DNA of 39,939 nucleotides, from the NCBI GenBank assembly GCA_946415365.1, contig CAMKSE010000029.1:1-39939 (forward strand), in the 5' to 3' direction. A program made the translations under genes and the position numbers. The DNA comes from an uncultured Prevotellaceae bacterium. Lineage in GTDB: Bacteria; Bacteroidota; Bacteroidia; Bacteroidales; Bacteroidaceae. Positions 1 to 7,767 of this stretch are shown here, piece after piece. Under the pieces are notes generated by a model. That model was not told where the DNA came from. It made no database searches and was given only the letters and a program-made list of their open reading frames with translations. Position 1 is the stretch's first letter; the number at the start of each line of letters is the position of its first letter.

Positions 1-2
1 AT

Positions 3-86
3 GTCGGAATGCTCTACACCGACACCTATAAATGGAAAAACGGCAAACTGACAAAAATCGCCAGCAAAAAGGATTCACTATTTTAG
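3..86 (+). CDS. C-terminal end of an unrecognised protein (5' truncated by window)
   Basis: An open frame enters from the left edge and runs for 27 codons to TAG at 84-86. The visible tail reads GMLYTDTYKWKNGKLTKIA followed by a Lys/Ser-rich end. It is too short to assign a family. The other two forward frames are closed by stops within the same stretch, so this is the only candidate for an incoming gene. It ends 48 bases before the next gene on the same strand, so cotranscription is possible. Confidence 0.45.
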   Translation, partial: VGMLYTDTYKWKNGKLTKIASKKDSLF

Positions 87-134
87 TGCGTCCACGCTGT
101 TAAGTTCTAAACTATATATAAATTGGAATAAACA

Positions 135-743
135 ATGAAGATGTTAAGATTATGGATGATGGCCGCCATCTTTACGTTCAGTTGGATGAGCGTGGGCGCC
201 CAGACGAAACAGGGAGAATTCTTCTCGTCGAGTTGGATAGGTGCAGGCATGTCAACCTTTGCGGGTGACATTGAGGATGCCAAGAGCCGATTCGGATTCG
301 CCATCAACAGCGAGATAGGCTACAACGTGACCGACTGGTTTGCTCCGTCCATTGGCCTGACCAACACCTATCAAGGCGTGGGCTACTCAGTTATTGACAA
401 AAGCCTGTATATGGATATCCTCAGCGTGCCGCTGTTAATGAATTTCAGCGCAGGCCCCGTCACGTTGAAGGCCGGCATCCAGCCCGACTTCATTCTGAGC
501 GCACGGATGAATGGTATCAGTTATACCGATCAACTCAAAACGGTGAGCCTCTCGGCCCCGCTGGCACTCAACTGGAACTTTATGACCGACAGTGACGGCG
601 ACCTCTGGTTCTTGGAATTGCGCTACCACCTCGGCCTGACGAAAATGAACAAGGACGTGATGTTCACAAACGGCTGGCGCACGCCCGGCAGCATCCGCAA
701 CAGCGTCGTGATGTTGACTGTAGGCTACAAATGTAATCTCTAA
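135..743 (+). CDS. Secreted outer-membrane beta-barrel protein (porin family/PorT-like)
   Basis: A 202-residue protein with a clear signal peptide: basic start (MKMLRLW), hydrophobic core, cleavage probably after VGAQ near residue 23. The mature part alternates short amphipathic strands with Gly-rich turns (SSWIGAGMSTFAGDIED; the last strand ends in VGYKCNL). This is the pattern of small 8-strand barrels of the OMP_b-brl type that are common in Bacteroidota. Ending in a hydrophobic strand close to the C-terminus fits outer-membrane insertion. The ATG at 135 is preceded by an A/T-rich leader with no Shine-Dalgarno, as usual in this phylum. It is convergent with the nitroreductase gene. The substrate or role cannot be read from sequence. 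Confidence 0.7.
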   Translation: MKMLRLWMMAAIFTFSWMSVGAQTKQGEFFSSSWIGAGMSTFAGDIEDAKSRFGFAINSEIGYNVTDWFAPSIGLTNTYQGVGYSVIDKSLYMDILSVPLLMNFSAGPVTLKAGIQPDFILSARMNGISYTDQLKTVSLSAPLALNWNFMTDSDGDLWFLELRYHLGLTKMNKDVMFTNGWRTPGSIRNSVVMLTVGYKCNL

Positions 744-815
744 ATACAGGCAATCCTTACCAAGGCAATGCGCCGATGTTTAATAAGATGCTCACACTCG
801 GCCCATTGAGATTGA

Positions 816-1574
816 TTAATACCCTCTGACGGTCCAGGGCAGGAAGCCCTGCCGTTTGAGTGTTTCGATGAGTCCCTGACTCATGGCGTCATTGTCCTTT
901 CGCGTATAGCGGATGTCGGTGAAGACCTGAGCCAGGGTCTCTTTTTTGTTGATGCGTACAAACTCCAGATTCTCAGGACGGTGCTCCTTGTCCTCGTAGT
1001 ATTTGTCGATGTCCATGCCCATATAGTCGTTGTACGTCTCCTCGTGCACGAAACTCTCCATCGGCAGACGGTCGCTCATGGGAGGCTCTTCATCAGGCCA
1101 TCCTACGGTCAGTGTCGCTACGGGGAACGTCAATTTGGGTAATTCTAGCAGGTCGATGATAGCCTGTGGCTGATATACCGTCGTCCCCAAGTAGCAATAG
1201 CCCAATCCTTCTTCGTCCATCAGGTTACACAGCGTCTGCGTGTACAACAGTGCATCTGTTGCCGCATTGATGAACGACAGGAAATTGTCGTAGCCCGGCT
1301 CTGCGTTCCTGCATCGTGCCCACGTCGACGTGCGGTTGAAGTCTGCACAGATGGTCAGCACCACTGGAGCCTGCGTCACCATCGGCTGGTTGAAGTGTGC
1401 CGGAGCCAACTTCTCCTTCATCTCTGCCGAACGTGTCACCACCACGCTATAAAGCTGTAGATTGCCCATCGTCTGTGTTCTGCCGGCCTCAGTCATGAGG
1501 CGGTTCAGGAGCTCTGCGCCCACTTCTTTGTCACTATATTGGCGAATGCTGCGCCTGGTCATTAAGTTCTTCAT
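816..1574 (-). CDS. Nitroreductase-family FMN oxidoreductase (NfsA-like)
   Basis: A 252-residue flavoprotein of the nitroreductase superfamily, expected to reduce nitro compounds, quinones or flavin with NAD(P)H. The N-terminus carries the family signature MTRRSIRQYSDKEV, where the Arg/Ser residues bind the FMN phosphate. A central segment, DEEGLGYCYLGT, followed by LPKLTFPVATLTVGWPDEEP, matches the FMN-contacting and dimer regions of NfsA-type enzymes. An in-frame extension to 1604 exists, but the ATG at 1574 is preferred because an AAAAGGA stretch lies about 8 bases upstream and the family normally begins here. It lies 41 bases downstream of the fucosidase gene on the same strand, so it is probably the last gene of that run. 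Substrate not predictable. Confidence 0.85.
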   Translation of the reverse strand: MKNLMTRRSIRQYSDKEVGAELLNRLMTEAGRTQTMGNLQLYSVVVTRSAEMKEKLAPAHFNQPMVTQAPVVLTICADFNRTSTWARCRNAEPGYDNFLSFINAATDALLYTQTLCNLMDEEGLGYCYLGTTVYQPQAIIDLLELPKLTFPVATLTVGWPDEEPPMSDRLPMESFVHEETYNDYMGMDIDKYYEDKEHRPENLEFVRINKKETLAQVFTDIRYTRKDNDAMSQGLIETLKRQGFLPWTVRGY

Positions 1575-1615
1575 ATTACAAATCCTTTTATGTTTCGCCT
1601 GCAAGGGCAGGACCT

Positions 1616-3232
1616 TCAGCGAGTACTGATCCTTAACACAGGGGCGATTTTGTTACACGGCTGAGGGAGAGAGACTATCAATCCTTCAGTCGTTTGCTTT
1701 GCCTTCAGTTTGCCGAAGCCTAAGAGCCAGACAGCAGAGATGGACTTACGGAAATCCTTGTTGCCCTTGGCGAGCGACTTGATAACGAGTTTGCCGTCGG
1801 CAGGCCAGCCCATCGCTGTGACATAGAGATATTTCTTGGTTTGGTTGAAGCGGATGTCGCGATAGTCCATGCCGTTGTATTGTCCTTCATTGAATCCCTG
1901 CGCATTAATCTCAATCGTCTTCTCTGCTACAGGTCCCTCGCCGAACTTCACCCAGGGACGAGTGCCGAAGATGCTCTCACCATTGGGAGTCATCCAGGCT
2001 TCCAACTCGTCGAGAAACTGGGATGCCTTCTCGTCGTAGGTGCCGTCAGCCCGCAAGGGGATATTAAGCAACAGATTGCCGTTCTTTGAGACAATATCCA
2101 CCAACTGCTTCACCAGATTCTCTGCGGTGCGATAGCCTTTGTTATAGACCTTGGTATTATAGTGCCAGTCACCGATACAGTTACAAGTCTGCCATGGATC
2201 GGACATGATGGCATTGGGAGCACCACGCTCGACGTCCCAAGTCAAGGCTTTCTTCTGTTCGTCGTTCAATATTTTGCCGAACACCACACCTCTGGGATTC
2301 TTATTATAAAGATGGGTGGCAATCTTCAGGCCGCAGTCGCTCAACGGATAGAAGGGCAGTACTGTTACATCGAAGTAGATGAGGTCAGGATTGTAGCGAT
2401 TGATGGCATCAAGGGTACGATCATAGAAGTTGGTGACGAACTCCTGAGACGGCGGACAGGCACCATTCTCCCAACCCCACTGCCAATGGATGCGTCCGTT
2501 AGCCCATGAACGGTCACTCATCGGATGGTTCTGCTGGTAGAGCATCTGCGGGTCATAACCTTCCCACCACTTGCCCTTGCCGTCTTCCTTCGTGAGCCTG
2601 CCGTCGTAATAGACACCCGCTTTCGGACCGTTCACATCATAGCGCTGGGCTGGCTCGTACCACAACCAGGCATGATCGGCATGGAACGAGATACCTAAAG
2701 GAAGACCTGCTTTCTTGGCTGCCTTTGCCCATCCGTCAAGAATGTCCTTATGCGGCCCGATATTCTTCGAGTTCCATGGCTGATACTGTGAATCCCACAG
2801 GTCATAGTTGTCGTGGTGGTTGCCAAGTACGAAGAAGTATTGGGCACCGCATCGCTTATAACGCTCTACAAGTGCATCGGGATCCCATTTCTCTGCCTTG
2901 AAGAGGGGCAGGATATCCTTAAAGCCGAACTCCGAAGGATGTCCGTAGTGCTCTAAGTGATATTTGTACTGGTCGGTGCCTTCAATATACATACCACGAG
3001 CCATCCAGTCGCCTGATCCCTCCACACACTGAGGTCCCCAGTGTGCCCAAATGCCGAACTTAGCGTCGCGGAACCACTCAGGCGTCTGGTGCGTCTCTAA
3101 CGACTGCCATGTAGGTTGATACTTGCCTGTCTGCATCTTCTCATGCTGTTCAGATACAGGAACCTGATACGTCTGTGCCGATGCTACAGTCATACTGCAG
3201 CATACAGCCATTGCTAAAAGACACTTTTTCAT
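1616..3232 (-). CDS. Secreted alpha-L-fucosidase, glycoside hydrolase family 29
   Basis: A 538-residue exo-glycosidase that should release alpha-L-fucose from glycans in the periplasm or at the cell surface. A signal peptide ends near ASAQ (residue 20). GH29 motifs follow in order: KFGIWAHWGPQCVEGSG (58-74), YFFVLGNHHDNYDLWDS (132-148) forming the substrate pocket, GISFHADHAWLW (180-191), and NPDLIYFDVT with the probable catalytic nucleophile Asp288. The C-terminal part is beta-rich, as in the family. The acid/base residue varies between GH29 subfamilies and is not assigned here. The gene lies 30 bases after the TlpA-like gene, suggesting cotranscription. No SusC/SusD pair or sulfatase is adjacent, so this is not a classical polysaccharide utilisation locus. 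Confidence 0.9.
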   Translation of the reverse strand: MKKCLLAMAVCCSMTVASAQTYQVPVSEQHEKMQTGKYQPTWQSLETHQTPEWFRDAKFGIWAHWGPQCVEGSGDWMARGMYIEGTDQYKYHLEHYGHPSEFGFKDILPLFKAEKWDPDALVERYKRCGAQYFFVLGNHHDNYDLWDSQYQPWNSKNIGPHKDILDGWAKAAKKAGLPLGISFHADHAWLWYEPAQRYDVNGPKAGVYYDGRLTKEDGKGKWWEGYDPQMLYQQNHPMSDRSWANGRIHWQWGWENGACPPSQEFVTNFYDRTLDAINRYNPDLIYFDVTVLPFYPLSDCGLKIATHLYNKNPRGVVFGKILNDEQKKALTWDVERGAPNAIMSDPWQTCNCIGDWHYNTKVYNKGYRTAENLVKQLVDIVSKNGNLLLNIPLRADGTYDEKASQFLDELEAWMTPNGESIFGTRPWVKFGEGPVAEKTIEINAQGFNEGQYNGMDYRDIRFNQTKKYLYVTAMGWPADGKLVIKSLAKGNKDFRKSISAVWLLGFGKLKAKQTTEGLIVSLPQPCNKIAPVLRISTR

Positions 3233-3262
3233 ACAACTATCTGTTTGGACCCCGGTGAGACA

Positions 3263-4354
3263 TTATTGTGAGGCGAAAATCTTCTGGAGGCGGGTTTGGA
3301 GCGCCTTGCCACGAAGGGCACGGTCGACGATCTTGCCCTGGGGGTCGATGAGGATGTTGTCGGGGATACCGTCAACCTTATAGACAGGGGCTGCGGCACA
3401 CTCCCACCCCTTCAGGTCGGAAATCTGCAGCCACGGCATCTTGAGCTGACCGATGGCTTTAACCCAGGCTTCCTTCTTATTGTCAAAGGAAACGCCTACC
3501 ACTTCAAAACCCTTGTCGTGGTACTTGTTGTAGGCCTCCACCACGTTGGGCATCTCAGCACGGCAGGGACCGCACCACGAGGCCCAGAAATCGACAAGCA
3601 CCCAATGGCCCTCGCCCACAAGCTCGCTGATCTTGTGCAGCTTGCCGTCAGGGTCGGCCATCTCCAGGTCGGTGAACTGCTGGCCGATGAAAGCGGTCTT
3701 CGGATCGTCCTTCGGCTTCATCAGCTTTTCCGTTTCGTCTCTCGTCTTCTTCAGATAGGGATGGCCGGCATAGACGACCTGCTGCTTCACCAGCTCGTCG
3801 TAGGCCTCAAAGCCATTTTCCAGGAAGTAATAGCCTGAGAAGGCCACAGGTATCAGCGAATTGCGTTCCTCGTCGAAGACCTTGATGGCAAAGGCTATCA
3901 GACTGTCGATCATCTTGTTCATCTCGTCGATGATTTCATCCTTCTGTGCCATCATCTCTTCCTCGGACTTCTGGGAATACTTCGCATTAAAAGCCCTTCG
4001 GGGGAGATCCTGTTCTACTTCAAGCTTCGCCAAGCGCTCGTTCAATGGGGAGCCTTTCAGGGTACTGTCGTTGACATTGATGATGACCGGCGTACCGTCG
4101 TTGAAGAAATTTGTCGTCCAATCCACGTTTTCAGCCTTTACGGACATGAGGGCATCCTTATCGGCAGCACCGCTGAATGAGAACTGGCCATTGGCTACAA
4201 CCATGCTGTCGACGGCCTTGGCTGTCAGCTGGTCCAGCAGATAGATTTTCTTACCATCGTCAGCGTAGGTGCCACTAACGGAATACTTCACCTGCTGTGC
4301 CATCGAAGGGATGGCGCCAGCTACCACAAATGCCAATAATAATAGTTTCTTCAT
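3263..4354 (-). CDS. TlpA-family thioredoxin-like protein with N-terminal DUF4369-type domain
   Basis: A 363-residue exported thiol-disulfide oxidoreductase. The signal peptide is MKKLLLLAFVVAGAIPSMAQ. Residues 25-100 form a beta-rich region resembling DUF4369 (VSGTYADDGKKIYLLDQLT). A helical, charged linker covers about 105-220, and a thioredoxin fold follows from about 221. The redox motif is WASWCGPC with Cys261 and Cys264, and the cis-Pro loop is in KVDGIPDNILID. This architecture is abundant in Bacteroidota and reduces periplasmic disulfides, though its client is unknown. Its ATG overlaps the stop of the upstream gene by 4 bases (ATGA at 4351-4354), indicating translational coupling with the membrane protein before it. 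Confidence 0.9.
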   Translation of the reverse strand: MKKLLLLAFVVAGAIPSMAQQVKYSVSGTYADDGKKIYLLDQLTAKAVDSMVVANGQFSFSGAADKDALMSVKAENVDWTTNFFNDGTPVIINVNDSTLKGSPLNERLAKLEVEQDLPRRAFNAKYSQKSEEEMMAQKDEIIDEMNKMIDSLIAFAIKVFDEERNSLIPVAFSGYYFLENGFEAYDELVKQQVVYAGHPYLKKTRDETEKLMKPKDDPKTAFIGQQFTDLEMADPDGKLHKISELVGEGHWVLVDFWASWCGPCRAEMPNVVEAYNKYHDKGFEVVGVSFDNKKEAWVKAIGQLKMPWLQISDLKGWECAAAPVYKVDGIPDNILIDPQGKIVDRALRGKALQTRLQKIFASQ

Positions 4355-5109
4355 TTCAACTGCTCCTTTAACTCATTGATTTTTCGACGTTGTTCTATGA
4401 TTTCATTAAAGAGGGAATCAGAATTCTCATCTTCGTCTGTCATGCTCCTTTCTATCTGCTCCCTTTCTTTCCGATACGCCTCAACCTCTTCATCGGCGAT
4501 GTCCATCATGTGCTTACACAGGGCGTACAGATGCTTCATATCCTTCAGTATCCTGTTGCTTAACAGGGCGTAGTCAGTATAATCGAAATCGAGCGCGCTC
4601 TTGACGGTGTGGAAAGGATTATCCCGGGTGATCCCATTGACAAGCGAGTCGCAGACCTGCGTCTTGTAGGTTCGGCGGATCTGATAGAACTTGGCCACAT
4701 TTTCGGTGAAGAGCACGTTGCCCACGGTGTTGATGGTCTCGATGCTCGACGAGAAGATGCGCTCCGTGGTCTCTGTGTAGTCATCACTTAACGGTATAGA
4801 CGCCAGTCTGAACCTCAGCGTGTTGTACTGGGTGGTGTCTTCCGCTATCTGTAGCTGGACATCCATGGACTGACGAATCAGCGAGTCGGCCTTTTCTATC
4901 GACTTCAGCGAGTTGTACATGTCGTAGGTCACCATCATCACAATCTCGCGCTTTGACTTCTGTTTCGCATGGTAATCGATGATGGCAGCAGTACCGAACG
5001 TGAGTGCGATGGATACGCTGGTGGCGAAGAGTGACAGCAAGAACTGCTTCAACGAAGCCATTCCGCTACCAGCCTTCAAGGTTTTCGGGGTGTGTAATTT
5101 AATGTTCAT
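4351..5109 (-). CDS. Unknown membrane-anchored coiled-coil protein
   Basis: A 252-residue protein that I do not recognise. After a short cytoplasmic N-terminus it has one transmembrane segment (FLLSLFATSVSIALTFGTAA, about residues 20-39), then a charged alpha-helical region and a C-terminal coiled coil (EAYRKEREQIER to the final KINELKEQLK). It resembles DUF6090-like single-pass proteins but this is not certain. The ATG at 5109 is chosen because the in-frame TTG further upstream lies inside the promoter -7 box, which would put it before the transcription start. It heads the minus-strand run of TlpA-like protein, fucosidase and nitroreductase and overlaps the TlpA-like gene by 4 bases. Confidence 0.6.
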   Translation of the reverse strand: MNIKLHTPKTLKAGSGMASLKQFLLSLFATSVSIALTFGTAAIIDYHAKQKSKREIVMMVTYDMYNSLKSIEKADSLIRQSMDVQLQIAEDTTQYNTLRFRLASIPLSDDYTETTERIFSSSIETINTVGNVLFTENVAKFYQIRRTYKTQVCDSLVNGITRDNPFHTVKSALDFDYTDYALLSNRILKDMKHLYALCKHMMDIADEEVEAYRKEREQIERSMTDEDENSDSLFNEIIEQRRKINELKEQLK

Positions 5110-5134
5110 ACCGGATTGTTTATCTACTTGGCTG

Positions 5135-5142
5135 CAAAGATA
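5135..5142 (-). promoter_or_regulatory. Bacteroidota -7 box for the 5109-816 gene run
   Basis: The minus strand reads TATCTTTGCAGCC here, matching the TAnnTTTG -7 consensus. It lies 25 bases before the ATG at 5109, leaving a very short leader. No convincing -33 TTTG was seen about 20 bases upstream. Confidence 0.6.
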
Positions 5143-5257
5143 CAAAAAGGGCGAAGCCGCATAAAATAATATCCATAAACTCTTGCTATTTCTATATAAA
5201 TATTGTGCATTTAATATTTTTTATGCACAAATATACGTTATTTCTGAAAATATTTCG

Positions 5258-5265
5258 TATCTTTG
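5258..5265 (+). promoter_or_regulatory. Bacteroidota -7 box for the LruC-type lipoprotein gene
   Basis: TATCTTTG followed by CACC matches the TAnnTTTG consensus, 40 bases before the ATG at 5306. The divergent space between 5109 and 5306 is strongly A/T-rich and holds one promoter per strand. The -33 element is weak. Confidence 0.6.
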
Positions 5266-5305
5266 CACCCGAAATTAACAACCATACATTAATATCTTTT
5301 TCAAT

Positions 5306-6727
5306 ATGAAAACAAACTTATTAAAAATTGTAGGCTTAGCTATCATTGCTATTGCTTATTCGTCATGCTCAAAAACTGACTTCATAGACGAGCAGAATGA
5401 GGCTATCGCCAGTCAGCAGAGAGATGATTATGTCGCTAACTTCATCAAGAAGTATGGTCCGGTTGATCCTAACAAGTCATGGGACATGGCTTCGATGCAG
5501 CCTGATTACAGTTTTACGCCTGCGGCAGACGCTGCACCTGCCACTACTCGTGGTACCCGTTCTGTTAATGTAACAAAAGGAACTGGTTTTAAAGTGGAGC
5601 AGAATGTCTTGGCTTGGTGTTTTAACAACATTCCTGCAGGTAAGGACAATACGAATAAGGGTAAATCCTTCTACGTAACGGTTCCTGAGAATTCATTTAC
5701 AATTGTCCCCATCTTCCAGGGTACTGCAAGCTACTATTGGGAGTTGTGGATGCATGTAGAAGGCGTTGGTGAAATTCAGGTTTGGAAAAAGGGTGATAAC
5801 CTTGGCTACAGGACTGCTGCGGGTGGCGCATTGTCATCCCCTGGTACGTCTAACGCCGGCATTGCCAAGGCTGCCTATGAGGTGGAAGCTCCTACCTATA
5901 CTTTCAGCGGACTGCCCCAAGGTGCGAGCATGTACTACTACCTGAAGAGTTGGAATTCCGTGAGCGCTTATAACAATGATGCGGATAAGACACATTACAA
6001 TAAGCTGACTTCTCTGAACCAGATGATGATTTCGTTGAATGCTACGGCAGGTGGCTGCCCGGTGCCTGCAGATGTGCCTGCTGGTTATAACGTCACTATC
6101 ATCGGTTGCGAGGATAATGACAAAACCAATAGTGACCATGACTTTGAGGATCTGGTATTCCTGTCTTACGGTCTTCCTCCCTCAGTGGATCCTGAAGAGT
6201 ATTATTCGTATATCACCAAGCGCTATATGCTGGAAGATCTCGGATCGACAGACGACTTTGACTTCAACGACATCGTGGTGGATGTGACGCAGGAGAGTAA
6301 GACTACCATTACCTACAAGCTTGTGAATGGTGTAAAAACAAAAGATAATGAAACGACTGTAGTGAATAGGCAGTGGGCTGAGGTCCGTGCAGCCGGCGGT
6401 ACCCTGGACTTCACCATTAGCATCGGTTCTTCATCGTGGAACAAGAAAGCGCGTCTGTCTCCGGTTGAGACTATGAGGAATACTGGCTGGGAGGGTGCAA
6501 CGATCAACTATGACGCCGTGCTCGATCGGTTCGATATCACGAATAAGGACTGGAAACCTGCGGAGAACAACATCACTGTCGTTGTGGACGGTAGAGGTCG
6601 TAACCTGGGTGTTCAGACCATTACGTTCCCGAAGGAAGGTACAATCCCCATGATCATCGCTGTGGATAAAACAGAAAAATGGATGGTTGAACGGCAGAGC
6701 GTTCCCGATAGTTGGATTCAAAATTAA
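5306..6727 (+). CDS. Surface lipoprotein with LruC/DUF4842-type domain
   Basis: A 473-residue predicted lipoprotein. The N-terminus has a hydrophobic core and the lipobox YSSC, so Cys21 should be lipidated. Residues 40-75 contain FIKKYGPVDPNKSWDMA, a segment common at the start of Bacteroidota DUF4842 proteins. Two acidic repeats, DFEDLVF (about residue 280) and STDDFDFNDIVVDV (about 313-326), are the Asp/Asn-rich, probably Ca-binding signature of the LruC/DUF4842 group. A beta-rich C-terminal region follows. Such proteins are surface or matrix associated, but no enzymatic role is established. The gene is monocistronic, with its own promoter and a hairpin terminator at 6766-6800. Confidence 0.75.
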   Translation: MKTNLLKIVGLAIIAIAYSSCSKTDFIDEQNEAIASQQRDDYVANFIKKYGPVDPNKSWDMASMQPDYSFTPAADAAPATTRGTRSVNVTKGTGFKVEQNVLAWCFNNIPAGKDNTNKGKSFYVTVPENSFTIVPIFQGTASYYWELWMHVEGVGEIQVWKKGDNLGYRTAAGGALSSPGTSNAGIAKAAYEVEAPTYTFSGLPQGASMYYYLKSWNSVSAYNNDADKTHYNKLTSLNQMMISLNATAGGCPVPADVPAGYNVTIIGCEDNDKTNSDHDFEDLVFLSYGLPPSVDPEEYYSYITKRYMLEDLGSTDDFDFNDIVVDVTQESKTTITYKLVNGVKTKDNETTVVNRQWAEVRAAGGTLDFTISIGSSSWNKKARLSPVETMRNTGWEGATINYDAVLDRFDITNKDWKPAENNITVVVDGRGRNLGVQTITFPKEGTIPMIIAVDKTEKWMVERQSVPDSWIQN

Positions 6728-6765
6728 TCCTCCATTGATATAGTAAGAAGACACTTCACTATCAT

Positions 6766-6800
6766 AAGGGGACGGTTCGAATCGTCCCCCTTTCTATTTT
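6766..6800 (+). terminator. Rho-independent terminator after the LruC-type lipoprotein
   Basis: GGGGACG (6768-6774) pairs with CGTCCCC (6783-6789), the inner GTTCGAAT can pair further, and the stem is followed by CTTTCTATTTTT. It separates the lipoprotein gene from hisG. Confidence 0.8.
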
Positions 6801-6845
6801 TGCAATATTTTATGGATATTATGGCGCCAATTCGGGAAAAAAGTG

Positions 6846-6853
6846 TACCTTTG
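6846..6853 (+). promoter_or_regulatory. Bacteroidota -7 box for hisGDC
   Basis: TACCTTTG followed by CAGCC fits TAnnTTTG, 26 bases before the hisG ATG at 6879. In-frame codons upstream of 6879 overlap this box, which rules out a longer HisG. The -33 element is not clear. Confidence 0.6.
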
Positions 6854-6878
6854 CAGCCGAATTATAGACTTTAACGTT

Positions 6879-7730
6879 ATGTTACGTATTGCAGTACAAT
6901 CTAAAGGACGGCTTTTCGACGACACGATGAACCTGTTGTCGGAGGCTGATATCAAAGTGAGCGCCTCGAAAAGGACGCTGCTGGTACAGTCGTCAAACTT
7001 CCCGCTGGAGGTGCTCTACCTCCGCGATGATGATATTCCGCAGAGTGTGGCCTCTGGTGTGGCCGACATCGGCGTGGTGGGTGAGAACGAGTTCGTGGAA
7101 CGCGGCGAGGATGCCGACATCGTGTCGAGACTCGGCTTCTCGAAGTGCCGCCTGTCGCTGGCCATCCCCAAGGAGATAGACTATCAGGGCGTGGAGTGGT
7201 TCCAGGGCAAGAAGATTGCCACGAGCTACCCTGCTATCCTGAAGCAGTTTCTCGACAAACACGGCATCAAGGCTGAGATTCACGTGATTACGGGTTCGGT
7301 GGAAATCAGCCCGGGTATCGGTCTGGCCGATGGCATCTTCGACATCGTCTCTTCCGGTTCAACACTCGTGAGCAACAACCTGCGCGAGGTGGAAGTGGTG
7401 ATGCAGAGCGAGGCCCTGCTCATCGGTAACAAGCAGCTCTCGGAAGAGAAGCGCCAGATATTGGAGCAGATGCTCTTCCGCTTCAAGGCCGTAAAAGATG
7501 CCGAGGATAAGAAATATGTACGTATGAACGCCCCGAAGGCCCGTCTACAAGAGATAATTGACGTGCTGCCGGGCCTGAAGAGTCCGACCATCATCCCGTT
7601 GGCCGACGAGGCGTGGTGCTCCGTACACACGGTGCTCGACCAGAAACAGTTCTGGGAGATTATCGGCAAGCTGAAGGAGATGGGGGCGCAGGGAATATTG
7701 GTTACACCAATTGAAAAAATGATTCTTTAA
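6879..7730 (+). CDS. hisG: ATP phosphoribosyltransferase, long form
   Basis: First step of histidine synthesis: joins ATP and PRPP to give phosphoribosyl-ATP. The 283-residue protein begins MLRIAVQSKGRLFDDTM, a typical HisG start. The substrate-binding core includes SGVADIGVVGENEF and the PRPP-binding loop around ISPGIGLADGIFDIVSSGSTL. The C-terminal 70 residues (LKSPTIIPLADEAWCSVH onward) are the ACT-like regulatory domain that makes this the long, self-sufficient, histidine-inhibited form; no HisZ partner is needed. It leads hisD by 34 bases of repeat sequence. I saw no obvious His-rich leader peptide upstream, so attenuation by a leader is not evident. Confidence 0.96.
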   Translation: MLRIAVQSKGRLFDDTMNLLSEADIKVSASKRTLLVQSSNFPLEVLYLRDDDIPQSVASGVADIGVVGENEFVERGEDADIVSRLGFSKCRLSLAIPKEIDYQGVEWFQGKKIATSYPAILKQFLDKHGIKAEIHVITGSVEISPGIGLADGIFDIVSSGSTLVSNNLREVEVVMQSEALLIGNKQLSEEKRQILEQMLFRFKAVKDAEDKKYVRMNAPKARLQEIIDVLPGLKSPTIIPLADEAWCSVHTVLDQKQFWEIIGKLKEMGAQGILVTPIEKMIL

Positions 7731-7767
7731 AGGTAAAAAGGTAAAAAAGTAAAAAGGTAAAAAGGTG
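7729..7767 (+). repeat. Period-8 tandem repeat (GGTAAAAA) filling the hisG-hisD junction
   Basis: Five units of GGTAAAAA-type sequence with one variant unit run from the hisG stop to hisD. The last unit supplies the GG and the GTG start codon of hisD. Each unit carries AAAAGG, a Shine-Dalgarno-like string, and the penultimate copy lies about 7 bases before GTG. Confidence 0.85.
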
